Translations under genes and position numbers: made by a program
From: a virus
DNA: 55,833 bases
Strand: one strand, 5' to 3'
Virus record (IMG/VR): IMGVR_UViG_3300032401_002140
Span: 1 to 55,833 of that record
In this document: piece after piece, positions 42,081 to 51,200 of the stretch
Numbering within the stretch: position 1 is the stretch's first letter
Layout: every line of letters starts with the position of its first letter
Notes under the pieces: model-generated
The model's database searches: none
Told to the model about the DNA's origin: nothing
Seen by the model: only the letters and a program-made list of their open reading frames with translations

Positions 42081-44345
42081 ATGGCGATTGGAGATTTATT
42101 AATCCCGACGGAGTTACCGACTGAGAATTTAATTAATTGGGATGCGGCGCGCCAGCGGTGTAATTGTATCTTTCCAGCGGGTCATCTATTCGCCGGTCAA
42201 CGGGTTTGTAAGAGACGGGATAATTTGGGATTAGCGATCATCTCCTCGGTTGGCGGGATTAAATATTATCTTGAGGAATTACGCAGTTATTGGTCCAGTA
42301 TATTTCAGATCTGTTTTGGATATTTCCCGGTCGAATGGTTTCCAAATTATTGGACGCATGTGATTTATCCGGATCCGCCGGCTATACCCTATGATGCCTA
42401 TTCAATTCCCATTCATGGATTTAGTTCTTATGAACCGAATTTTATTAATTTGGAAGATGTAATTTATGTAACCTCCGGGGAGATCAATATTCTTGAGATA
42501 GAGAAACAGGACGAGGGGGATATCTTAACCACGAATGTAGATTTACGGAATTTGAAATTTGGGAAAAGTTATTATTCCATTGAATATCCGGATGCTCAAC
42601 CGCGGTGTATCTATAATATTGATTGGGTGGATACGGATGAAAATGAAGTACCGGTTTATCCTTTGGAATGCGGCAAGAATAATGGGCATATCTATACGGA
42701 ACATTGGACGGGATGCGGGAATTTCAAACGTAAAAAGATCAGTCCATGGGCGGAATATTATGGATTACGGTCCCAGGAACATACGGATGCAACCAAAGGG
42801 ATTCCCTGTGCTAATACCCAATGTCCGGATTATCAGAATCTGCAAGTAACAACTATTGGGGGAGAGAATCCCGGACCTCAATCCTATCGAATATCCGTGG
42901 ATATATCATGCAGTATCCAGGAAGGGGATGTGATTGTATTCACCCAGGGATATTTATCCAATCCGGTCTATGCCAATAATGTGGGGAAAAGTTTAATGTA
43001 TCATGGCGGGAGACAATTCCTGGTGGATAAGATATTACCGGATGATGGGGTTTATACTAAAATTAAATTAAAGAATGTCTGTCAGAATGATTTAATTAAT
43101 GCGCCGTTTGGGAGTTATGGCGGGGATTCGTTTGTAGTGGTGCGGTTAAAAGATTCACCGGTATGGAGTTGGGTAACAGATAATCAAAGACGAATGGTGT
43201 ATGGGAATTATCTGGAAACTGATGTAATCAGTATACCGAATCGGGGAACGATAGAAATTTGGGAGTTCAATGGGGAAGGTAATTTGCGGGAAGGGGATAT
43301 TGCCAGAGTCGGGAAGGAATATATCCAGATTATGTCGGTGGATTCGGAGGGAGATATTATGAGTTGTCATGTCCGGAGGGGGTATTTTGATGAGAATTTA
43401 TTGATGTATAATCAGAATGATAATGAAGGCGGGGATGAGAATATTCATCCGATTCCCTGCGTTGAACCGATCACGGAAGATAATTCTATCATGCATCGTC
43501 ATCCGAAAGGATCCGGGGTGGTGGTGGATATGCGGAAATGTTGGTTTGATTATACGGATCATTGCAATGGAATAATTTGTATCCGGCGAAGACCGAGTAT
43601 AGCAGATAAATACCAAGGCGGGAGTACAGACGTCTGTACAAATACAACCTGTCATACCTATTGGTCCCGACCGGCGATCTATCGTTCGACCATATTCCAT
43701 GAGTTAGTCCATCGGGTGACAACCCGGGAAGGACATCAGCAAACGGCTATTATCTATAATGATAAAGGAAATTCAACAGCGACTATATTGGATTATTTCT
43801 TAACGGAAGTTACGGGACCGTCGGCGATGGCCTGTTTGGGGAAATGGGGATTGATTGAGACTATGGGAAGTAGCCAATATTTACCCTATTATTTTAATAC
43901 CGGGATATTAAATTGCCGGAATTATGGCTGGAGACGGACCTATGGCGCAGATATTGTAGAAGGGGAATTAGAGGTAGAGTTTGATGAATCTGGGGATCCG
44001 ATCGATTATGGCCATCCGCATAATGGGGCGATATGCCAGTTTAGGGAGGATGCTTTGATGTATATCGATAATACCTGGCAATTGATTAATGGCGGGGATT
44101 GGGTGGTTGGTGGGGATATTGCGGTATTTGCCGGGATGGATGGGAATGTAAAGCCGGGAATTATTTATCAGGCCTTGGGTGCGATGTCTTATAGGAATAG
44201 GCATTTTTATGATGAGAATGACAAACCAACGGGGAGTGGGATGATTGTGGGTATGAGACGGTTATCTTTATTATCATGGTGTATAAAGCCATTAAATGGG
44301 TTTAGTGGGAATAGTTTGTGGAATGGGGTAGAGAGATGGGTGTAA
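42081..44345 (+). CDS. Large Cys-rich virion protein with HExxH peptidase motif
   Basis: 754 aa. Many cysteine pairs (CNCIFPAGHLFAGQRVC, ECGKNNGH, GCGNFKRKK, CANTQCPDY), suggesting disulfides or zinc sites. Residues 540-544 are HELVH in TIFHELVHRVTTREGHQ, a zincin-type metallopeptidase signature, followed by YFLTEVTGPSAM with a Glu suited as third ligand. Likely a virion-associated peptidase for host-surface digestion or tail maturation. In-frame repeat QGGSTDVCT near residue 514. Peptidase function is inferred from the motif. Confidence 0.75.
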   Translation: MAIGDLLIPTELPTENLINWDAARQRCNCIFPAGHLFAGQRVCKRRDNLGLAIISSVGGIKYYLEELRSYWSSIFQICFGYFPVEWFPNYWTHVIYPDPPAIPYDAYSIPIHGFSSYEPNFINLEDVIYVTSGEINILEIEKQDEGDILTTNVDLRNLKFGKSYYSIEYPDAQPRCIYNIDWVDTDENEVPVYPLECGKNNGHIYTEHWTGCGNFKRKKISPWAEYYGLRSQEHTDATKGIPCANTQCPDYQNLQVTTIGGENPGPQSYRISVDISCSIQEGDVIVFTQGYLSNPVYANNVGKSLMYHGGRQFLVDKILPDDGVYTKIKLKNVCQNDLINAPFGSYGGDSFVVVRLKDSPVWSWVTDNQRRMVYGNYLETDVISIPNRGTIEIWEFNGEGNLREGDIARVGKEYIQIMSVDSEGDIMSCHVRRGYFDENLLMYNQNDNEGGDENIHPIPCVEPITEDNSIMHRHPKGSGVVVDMRKCWFDYTDHCNGIICIRRRPSIADKYQGGSTDVCTNTTCHTYWSRPAIYRSTIFHELVHRVTTREGHQQTAIIYNDKGNSTATILDYFLTEVTGPSAMACLGKWGLIETMGSSQYLPYYFNTGILNCRNYGWRRTYGADIVEGELEVEFDESGDPIDYGHPHNGAICQFREDALMYIDNTWQLINGGDWVVGGDIAVFAGMDGNVKPGIIYQALGAMSYRNRHFYDENDKPTGSGMIVGMRRLSLLSWCIKPLNGFSGNSLWNGVERWV
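43624..43639. repeat. Palindromic repeat GTACAGACGTCTGTAC within coding sequence
   Basis: Perfect 16-bp palindrome. With its flank GGCGGGAGTACAGACGTCTG it matches 1811-1831 in the 1577 gene, both read as QGGSTDV(C/W)T. The same 16-mer occurs at 17978-17993 in the ParB-like gene, and a degenerate copy lies at 31155-31170. Confidence 0.8.
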
Positions 44346-44350
44346 TAATA

Positions 44351-44416
44351 AGTTTCTAGTTTAAAGTTTCTAGTTTCTAGTTCCCTCACCCTGGCCCTCT
44401 CCCAGAGGGAGAGGGA
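44351..44416. repeat. Interspersed repeats A and B
   Basis: Type A 44351-44382 and type B 44382-44416 directly upstream of the 44453 gene. Confidence 0.9.
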
Positions 44417-44452
44417 AAAGAAAGATGAAGAGTAGAAAAGAAAGGAAGATAG

Positions 44453-47400
44453 ATGGGGAATAGTAGTAAAGGTGGAGATGGTCATGAAACGCAAAGGCCG
44501 ATATTAGCCGATGATGCGTGTGGTATACCGGAGTCTATGCTCCCTCCGGCTGGGGAAGCGTGCGGGTTTATAGAATATTATAAACATATTCCTTATGAAG
44601 CGGAATTTATTCGGTTCCCCCGCCGGCAGGATTATCAATATACCCAAAAGGTACAGGCTAAAATAATCAAACCGCATAAGGATCCGGCATTAAAAAGTTA
44701 TGATTTCAAGAAACGATCGGATGGGTCAACGGTATCGAAACGATTATTGTTAAGCGAGATTGATCATGGGATGGCGCGCAGCGGGGAGGATAGCCGATGG
44801 GATGAGGATTATGAACCGTTGGATTGGTCAAATTGGCTGGCGCAAAATGAATCTTTACCGGAAACATTCCTGGCTTGGACAGAGAAATATAAGAAAATCA
44901 CCGGAGCGGTGAATCAATTGTATTCCACGGGGATATTATGCGATGGGGATTTACGGAAATTTGTATTCATAAACGGGGGATATGATAAGAACGATGACCG
45001 GGATTCAGATGAGATTGAGGAAGATGATAATTTCCAGATCTTGAATGTAACCGATACGAAACTATGTCATGTTAATCATTTTGAAGCAAATATCATGATG
45101 GGCGGGAATATCTGCGGTCGACCGGATACGTATAATGTCAGTGATGAAGTGGATTTTGAATTGGGGGAAATCGATTCAAAAGCGGTAGAATTGGATTGTA
45201 TCTGGTTTCAACCGGATGGATATAAAGATATCCGGAATTGTTTTAGTATCAAGCGTGCCATTCCCTGTCATGCCGGTGCACCGACAATATCCCAGATCCC
45301 GATTATAGTAAAAAAGACCAATCATGCGGATGTCCCGGTATCCCCAGATAATTGGAATTTATTGAATTTGAATTTGGATTTTATAGAAATCTGCGATCAA
45401 TATGGCGAAGTACTATTGCCCAGTGAAGCGGTGATCTATTTGGATGCGGGGGATGAGAATACGGTGCATGTTACGGAAGAGATGGATTTTGGGATTTATT
45501 CCATTGGCCGGATTAAACCCGGATCGTTGCGGGTATTGGATGTGGGTTATCCCGGATATACAGATGAAGGGGAAGGCGGGATTCAATATCCGAATGTGAA
45601 TGGATATCAAGGGCCGGTGGAGTTGGTAGAAGGGGAAGGCGCAGATTATAGTATACCGAGTTATGGATGTATTGTGGGACAAATTGATTTGAATATCGGA
45701 TTAAAATTCAAATGGAAATCGGTTCATGAATCCACCCGTCAGGATCAATATATGATTACGGGTTATGAGGTATCAAATGGGTATTTGTTATTGAATGCAG
45801 CAGCGACAGAAATTATCCGGATAACCCGGAATGGCGAGGAGGATGAGAGTTGGGAATTTGATTTTGATGAACCCAAGAAAATCCCCCTGGATAATTTAGT
45901 ATTGGATGAAGTGATTGAAGTGGAATATAAATGGGTTCGACCAATTTGTGTCCGGATGGAATGTGAGATTATCGACCGGAGTAATGAAAATATGTTTGCC
46001 ACATGGAGGGATGAATTAATAGCGGTAGCGAATGAATGTAAGATTGTGAAATATACGAAATTTACACCAGAATTGGTAGGATATGGCGCTATCCGGTTTA
46101 ATGCCGGATTGATATTATATACGCCCTATCCACCGGTGGAACCCTCTTATTTTTTAAATGCCGGCAATGGGAAATATCCCGCATTTAATGGGACTGAATT
46201 AACCCGACCGGTCTATATCACCTCATCCGGAGTCGGAGGTATCGGACATAAAGGACAGGTACCCGGAAAATTTCAGAATTTATATGTGGTCGATGAATAT
46301 TATGGAGAAGTTATTCCATTTAATTCCATCGGGGGATTAATGGTATTATGCCAATATGGGAAAGATATTATCAAGAAAGTAACCGCCCGAGTGCAAGTGA
46401 ATAATATGTCGTTCCATAAACAGACTTGTACACAAGGAGATGAGTCTCATGTAAATAGCGGTGCGATGGCGTTTCGGGATACGTTATATCAACCCGGGGA
46501 AATGGAAGGATGGGATGCGGAATTCACAGATTGGACAGAACAATCGATTGCAGAAGCTCAACCGAAATTAGCGTGTAAAATTGTTTATACCCAGAAACAA
46601 GAAATCGGAGCACAGAATTTGAAATTGAAGTTAACTAATTGTATGAATTATAAAGAGGGGATTGGCGGGGGAATCGGAGGATGTGAAATTGGAAAGGCAG
46701 GATTGGGCGGGGTTTATTCATCCTGGATGTATCATATGAGTTCATCCTGTAAATATCGTCATCCCTTATCCCAACGGGACGGATGTGGATATGAAGAGAC
46801 GGGCGGAGGGGGAGTGATGTTTGATGATAATGGGGCGGATAGTTGGGAGAGTGCGGAAGGATATTTTCGGAGTCATACGAATGATTTTGGATTACATGCC
46901 TTGGAAGATAATTTCCCATTCGGACGAACGGCTCATACGGCCGTCTTGGATCCGTTTTTGTTTTATCCATATGATGAAGTCGGGGATCATCCGGAGTATA
47001 CCGCCTTGGGATGGAACTTGAATCAGGATCATGGAATCAGATGCGGGATATCATTGGCGGGGGATTCGTTGGGGAATACCCGGGTGATTTCAAAATGGCA
47101 TGGGTTGTTTGACGGGGAAGGGAAAGCGATCGCAGAGGAACCGATAACGGACCCGGATCAGATTATTGATTTTGATATTACGGAAGCGATTGTTTGGATG
47201 ATAGAACATATCAATGAACATCCGAATTTCGGGTTATATTTTTGTTCACATTTTGCGGTGGATGGGACGCAACCGACGGATGAATGGATGTGCTATTCTC
47301 AACGCGATGAAGCGGAATCGTTTAATTATGCCTGGAGTTATGAAGCCTGGCAGGATTTGATGCAGGTGACGTTATTGGAATTGGCGGTGGAGTTTAAGAA

Positions 47401-47464
47401 GGATACTAAGATGGTGGAGGATCAGGTGCAGGAGGTTGTTCATTATCCGTTTATACAAAAATAA
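44453..47464 (+). CDS. Giant tail protein, unknown (1003 aa)
   Basis: 1003 aa; AAAGGAAGATAG before ATG. Acidic and rich in Tyr, Asp and Gly, with scattered cysteines (DDACGI, GEACGF, GCIVGQ) and Gly-rich loops (GIGGGIGGCEIGKAGLGG near residues 740-757). A region around 785-800 carries several His/Cys residues (SSCKYRHPLSQRDGCGYEE), perhaps a metal site. Follows the HExxH protein; likely a baseplate or tail-tip structural component. No domain recognised. Confidence 0.7.
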   Translation: MGNSSKGGDGHETQRPILADDACGIPESMLPPAGEACGFIEYYKHIPYEAEFIRFPRRQDYQYTQKVQAKIIKPHKDPALKSYDFKKRSDGSTVSKRLLLSEIDHGMARSGEDSRWDEDYEPLDWSNWLAQNESLPETFLAWTEKYKKITGAVNQLYSTGILCDGDLRKFVFINGGYDKNDDRDSDEIEEDDNFQILNVTDTKLCHVNHFEANIMMGGNICGRPDTYNVSDEVDFELGEIDSKAVELDCIWFQPDGYKDIRNCFSIKRAIPCHAGAPTISQIPIIVKKTNHADVPVSPDNWNLLNLNLDFIEICDQYGEVLLPSEAVIYLDAGDENTVHVTEEMDFGIYSIGRIKPGSLRVLDVGYPGYTDEGEGGIQYPNVNGYQGPVELVEGEGADYSIPSYGCIVGQIDLNIGLKFKWKSVHESTRQDQYMITGYEVSNGYLLLNAAATEIIRITRNGEEDESWEFDFDEPKKIPLDNLVLDEVIEVEYKWVRPICVRMECEIIDRSNENMFATWRDELIAVANECKIVKYTKFTPELVGYGAIRFNAGLILYTPYPPVEPSYFLNAGNGKYPAFNGTELTRPVYITSSGVGGIGHKGQVPGKFQNLYVVDEYYGEVIPFNSIGGLMVLCQYGKDIIKKVTARVQVNNMSFHKQTCTQGDESHVNSGAMAFRDTLYQPGEMEGWDAEFTDWTEQSIAEAQPKLACKIVYTQKQEIGAQNLKLKLTNCMNYKEGIGGGIGGCEIGKAGLGGVYSSWMYHMSSSCKYRHPLSQRDGCGYEETGGGGVMFDDNGADSWESAEGYFRSHTNDFGLHALEDNFPFGRTAHTAVLDPFLFYPYDEVGDHPEYTALGWNLNQDHGIRCGISLAGDSLGNTRVISKWHGLFDGEGKAIAEEPITDPDQIIDFDITEAIVWMIEHINEHPNFGLYFCSHFAVDGTQPTDEWMCYSQRDEAESFNYAWSYEAWQDLMQVTLLELAVEFKKDTKMVEDQVQEVVHYPFIQK

Positions 47465-47598
47465 GTTTCTAGTTTCTAGTTTAAAGTTTCTAGGTGGCGT
47501 CGGGAAATACACAAAGATCGTTTCATTCCCGACGCAGAGAGTTTAAAGTTTCTAGTTGGCGTCGGGAAATACACAAAGGACGTTTCATTCCCGACGCA
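47464..47598. repeat. Repeat cluster A-C-A-C
   Basis: Type A 47464-47493, C hairpin 47496-47535, short A 47541-47556 and a second C hairpin 47557-47598 that is nearly identical to the first. The paired A-C units look like a recent tandem duplication. Two strong stems after a 3-kb gene may serve as terminators in both directions. Confidence 0.9.
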
Positions 47599-47604
47599 GA
47601 GAAT

Positions 47605-48042
47605 TTAGAAGAATTGAATAAAAAACATAAACAGTAAACCTAGAAACATAATAAAAAGAATTAAAGCCAGTGGATTGAGGCGATGAAATATGAGTAATGA
47701 ATTATCTTTATTAAAAAGAGGGAAGGATAGATCTATAATGAAAATTTTCCAGAGACAGAAAAATGATATATATAAGCAGAAAAGAAATGGGAGGTAATCT
47801 AAAAGGATTAATGGAAAAGAATAATCAGAATTATATTCCGGTTTATTTTTGGGCCATATTGGCGCAGCTCCATTTTTTATATCTTTAGCAATTTGTTCCG
47901 GATCAAACGGTTCATTAAAGGATTTATGTTCTAAAAACAATTGATGTTGATGCAATATATAATATTGACGATAAGTAACAATTAAAAAGAGAAATCCAAA
48001 AATGAAGTATAAAATAAATCTAAAATCTTTAGACCCTTTCAT
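47605..48042 (-). CDS. Leaderless membrane protein sharing a motif with the tape-measure N-terminus
   Basis: 145 aa from ATG 48042 (a TTG at 48060 lies upstream of the -10 box). Three transmembrane segments (about residues 7-25, 78-100 and 125-145). Between TM1 and TM2 is DIKNGAAPIWP (47851-47883), matching DIKRGASPIWP at residues 25-35 of the adjacent tape-measure-like protein. AT-rich, antisense to the late operon, no ribosome binding site, promoter 6 nt before the ATG. Fits a lysogenic-conversion or superinfection-exclusion gene; function inferred. Confidence 0.75.
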   Translation of the reverse strand: MKGSKDFRFILYFIFGFLFLIVTYRQYYILHQHQLFLEHKSFNEPFDPEQIAKDIKNGAAPIWPKNKPEYNSDYSFPLILLDYLPFLFCLYISFFCLWKIFIIDLSFPLFNKDNSLLIFHRLNPLALILFIMFLGLLFMFFIQFF

Positions 48043-48048
48043 GGAAAT

Positions 48049-48077
48049 AGTATATGGCAATTAAAAGAATTATTCAA
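48049..48077 (-). promoter_or_regulatory. Promoter of the leaderless membrane gene
   Basis: Minus strand TTGAAT (48072-48077), 17-bp spacer, TATACT (48049-48054), then 6 nt to ATG 48042. The -35 box lies inside a type F repeat (48071-48091). Confidence 0.6.
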
Positions 48078-48263
48078 TGTAGAAATATAAAATGAGGAGG
48101 ATTAGAATCAAGGCATGAAAGATCAGGAAAGTTTCTAGTTTCCAGGTGGCGTCGGGAAATACACAAAGAACGTTTCATTCCCGACGCAGCAGAAAACCCT
48201 CACCCTGACCCTCTCCCAGAGGGAGAGGGATAAAGATGGATTCCAGCTTTCGCTGGAATGACA
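48071..48263. repeat. Repeat cluster F-A-C-B-E
   Basis: Type F 48071-48091, A 48131-48145, C hairpin 48147-48189, B 48196-48230 and E hairpin 48237-48263 fill the divergent gap before the tape-measure-like gene. Confidence 0.9.
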
Positions 48264-48294
48264 GGTGATTGGGGAAAGAGGAAAGGAAAATGAT

Positions 48295-51200
48295 ATGCCG
48301 TTTGAAGGAAGACAGAATCCATACGCGGGAATGAGTGAAGATGAGATAGCGTTTATTATCTCGAATGATATCAAGCGCGGGGCAAGCCCGATTTGGCCAA
48401 CGACCGGTCAAATGATTAGCAGTCCGCAGAATGCATTATCCGGGGCGTATTATCAATTTACCGGGAAGGCAGCGCCAGCAGGGCAAGGCGCATTATCCTT
48501 AACCCTGGATGCACCGTTTACCTGGATGCGGAAGAATGTCGGGAAGATGGTGGAAGATGTCACGGATATAATCCAAGGGGTGGAAGGGAAAAAGAGTTGG
48601 GAACAGGTATTAAAAGATATGACGCAGTTTGGGTCGTATGCGGAGAATTTCAATTGGTTTGGTCCGAAACATCCAGTATATAATTTCGCTGCGGAAATGT
48701 TAACAACGCCATTCCCATCCCTATCCAAGATCCCGGGAATGGCAAAGATCGTGAGTTCATTCGGATCGGTGGGTCGGGGTGTGATAGATCAGGGAATGAC
48801 GGGTTTGGGGAGGTTATCACCCAAAAGCGCAGAGTATACGAGATATTTATTTTCCCCGACGGGAGAAGGGATTGGCGGAAAAGCCAAAGATATCATTGAT
48901 CAAATCCATATGGGACCAGTATTTTATGGGGGAGGAAGCGCAAAAGCCTGGTTGCCCAGTCATTTTGATCCGGATATAACCAATGCCATACGAGCGGATG
49001 CTCCCCAGTTAATGCAGACATTTTTTAATAGTAGACCGATCAATATGCTGGATAAAATGGCACGCGGGATCCAGCCATTAATATTGATGAAGAATTTGGG
49101 AAGTTTTATTACGGGAAATATTTTATCGGATGCAATCAAAGGAATTATATCATCCCGGATAGAAGGCGCAAGTTATAAGGATATAGTTACGGATATAGTA
49201 AAAGCCATGAGAATGAGCACGTTAGAAGCCCAGGAGAAATGGGGGGCGCAACTCATGCATGTGAATGTCATGAGCGGAGAAAGAGGAAGCGCATATCGGA
49301 TGATGAATTTGAGCGGGGGATATGGGAAAGAGATGGGATTCAAGTTGGGGAAATATTCTTTTCCTATTGAGAGTTCGATTATGAATCCAATGATCACGGA
49401 TGTTCAATCACATATCCCGATTAATTTGAATATGGATTATTTAAAGACCATTAATCCGCTGCGGGCGGGAAGTATAGAATTGGAATATCAGCGTTGGGCG
49501 CGATTATTTTCCCAACAGATGACGGGTGGTATGGTCCGGGGACAACCGATACATTATGCGGATGTATTGAGCGGGAAGGTTTCACGTGGAATCAATTATG
49601 ATGCCCAGAAAATTCAACAGGTGGTGAATGAATTAGGATTGGTCGGTCGAGCAACCGAGCAAGAAGTATACCAGGCGATCTTGTCAAAGAATTATGCGGT
49701 ACCGATGCGGATGCCATTTTATCCAAGGAATGCGGGATCCGCGCAGGATTATTTCATGCAAATGATGACCGGGTTGAATGTCGAGAAATTGCAGGGGTTA
49801 TCGAATATGAAAGGTCCGGGGATAGTGAATCGATCATTATCCTTTTTATCGACGGATACTTTTTACCGGAAGTATGCCGGGCTTATGGCGGAGAGAATGG
49901 GACTGGACCCGACACAAACGATCAAGAATATATATTTTAATTATGGTGTTGGCGGGCGGTTAAATCTACAGAATGTACCTATAGTCGGATCCGCGTTTCC
50001 ATTTATCACTCCAACGATTAAAGAATTAGGTTGGGTAGCCAAATACCCGGTGTATCGCGGAATGGAATATGGATGGAATTATTCAAGAGCAATGATGGCA
50101 TGGAAGAATCGACCCGGGACAGAGGATTTAACCGAACATCAGAAATTTCTAACACCGCATCCCTTGAATCCATTATTGCGAGGATTGGGATCGGATTATC
50201 AATTTATGGCGAATCCATGGGGGCGGTTATGGATGGATCCAATTACGCAATTGACAATGCTGGGAGGCGGTGCAGAAGATATTAAAATAACCGATACGGT
50301 TAGTTTTATGGGGATTCATAATCTTAATCCGATCTATGAGACAGCTCTAACAGCATTGCAAGGCGGGGGTGTGAAACCATTACCTCTGCCATTTGTTCCG
50401 GAGAGTATATCGTTATGGAAATATTATCAAAACAGAAATGCCGTTGCCGGGGAAGGGAATAAATATTCAGAGATCTATCGCCAACAATTAGCATCCCGCC
50501 ATTTAAAAGCGGCGATCCAGGGATTTTTACCGATGGTATCGATGGGCGGGACTTTGCAATTGCCGATGAATATGAATGTAGAGATGCCGAGAAGTATGGG
50601 ATCAGTACAAAGAATGAATTATCATATTAACCGGCGAACACTGAATCAGATTCTAAATGACAGAGTGGGTGGCGGGCCTTGGTCAGATTTTGAAAATAAT
50701 ATTGGCAAAGGATTAGCCATAGGAGGAATGATTAAAGGGGGATTTTCACTTCGTGATTATTTGAAAGCAAGCGATATTGAAAAGATTGAGATGATGGGAT
50801 TAAAAGTACCCAATTCTGGATCTTCCCCGATGCGGAATTATTTATCACGGAGCGGACCGGAAATTACGTTGAATGCAGAAGGACCATTAACCGAGAAATT
50901 AGGAACCGTTATGGAACGGTCTCCCGCTCAGGTGAATGTGAAGATTACGCCAGGGATAGAGGAACGGTTGGCAACTTATAAACAATATCCTAATGCGGGA
51001 ATACGGTATCGAGCGCCCAAATATACCCCTATAGAGAATATAATAAAAGAATCAACTATACCTGGGACAGGAATGATATCGCCAGAGGAATCTTATATAG
51101 GCGGGGAATATCGATTAAATTCACAGACTTTGGAAGCGATGATGGAAAGTGGTGAAGGTGGACCAAGCCAATATTTGCGACAGATGAGTCGGAAAATGAA

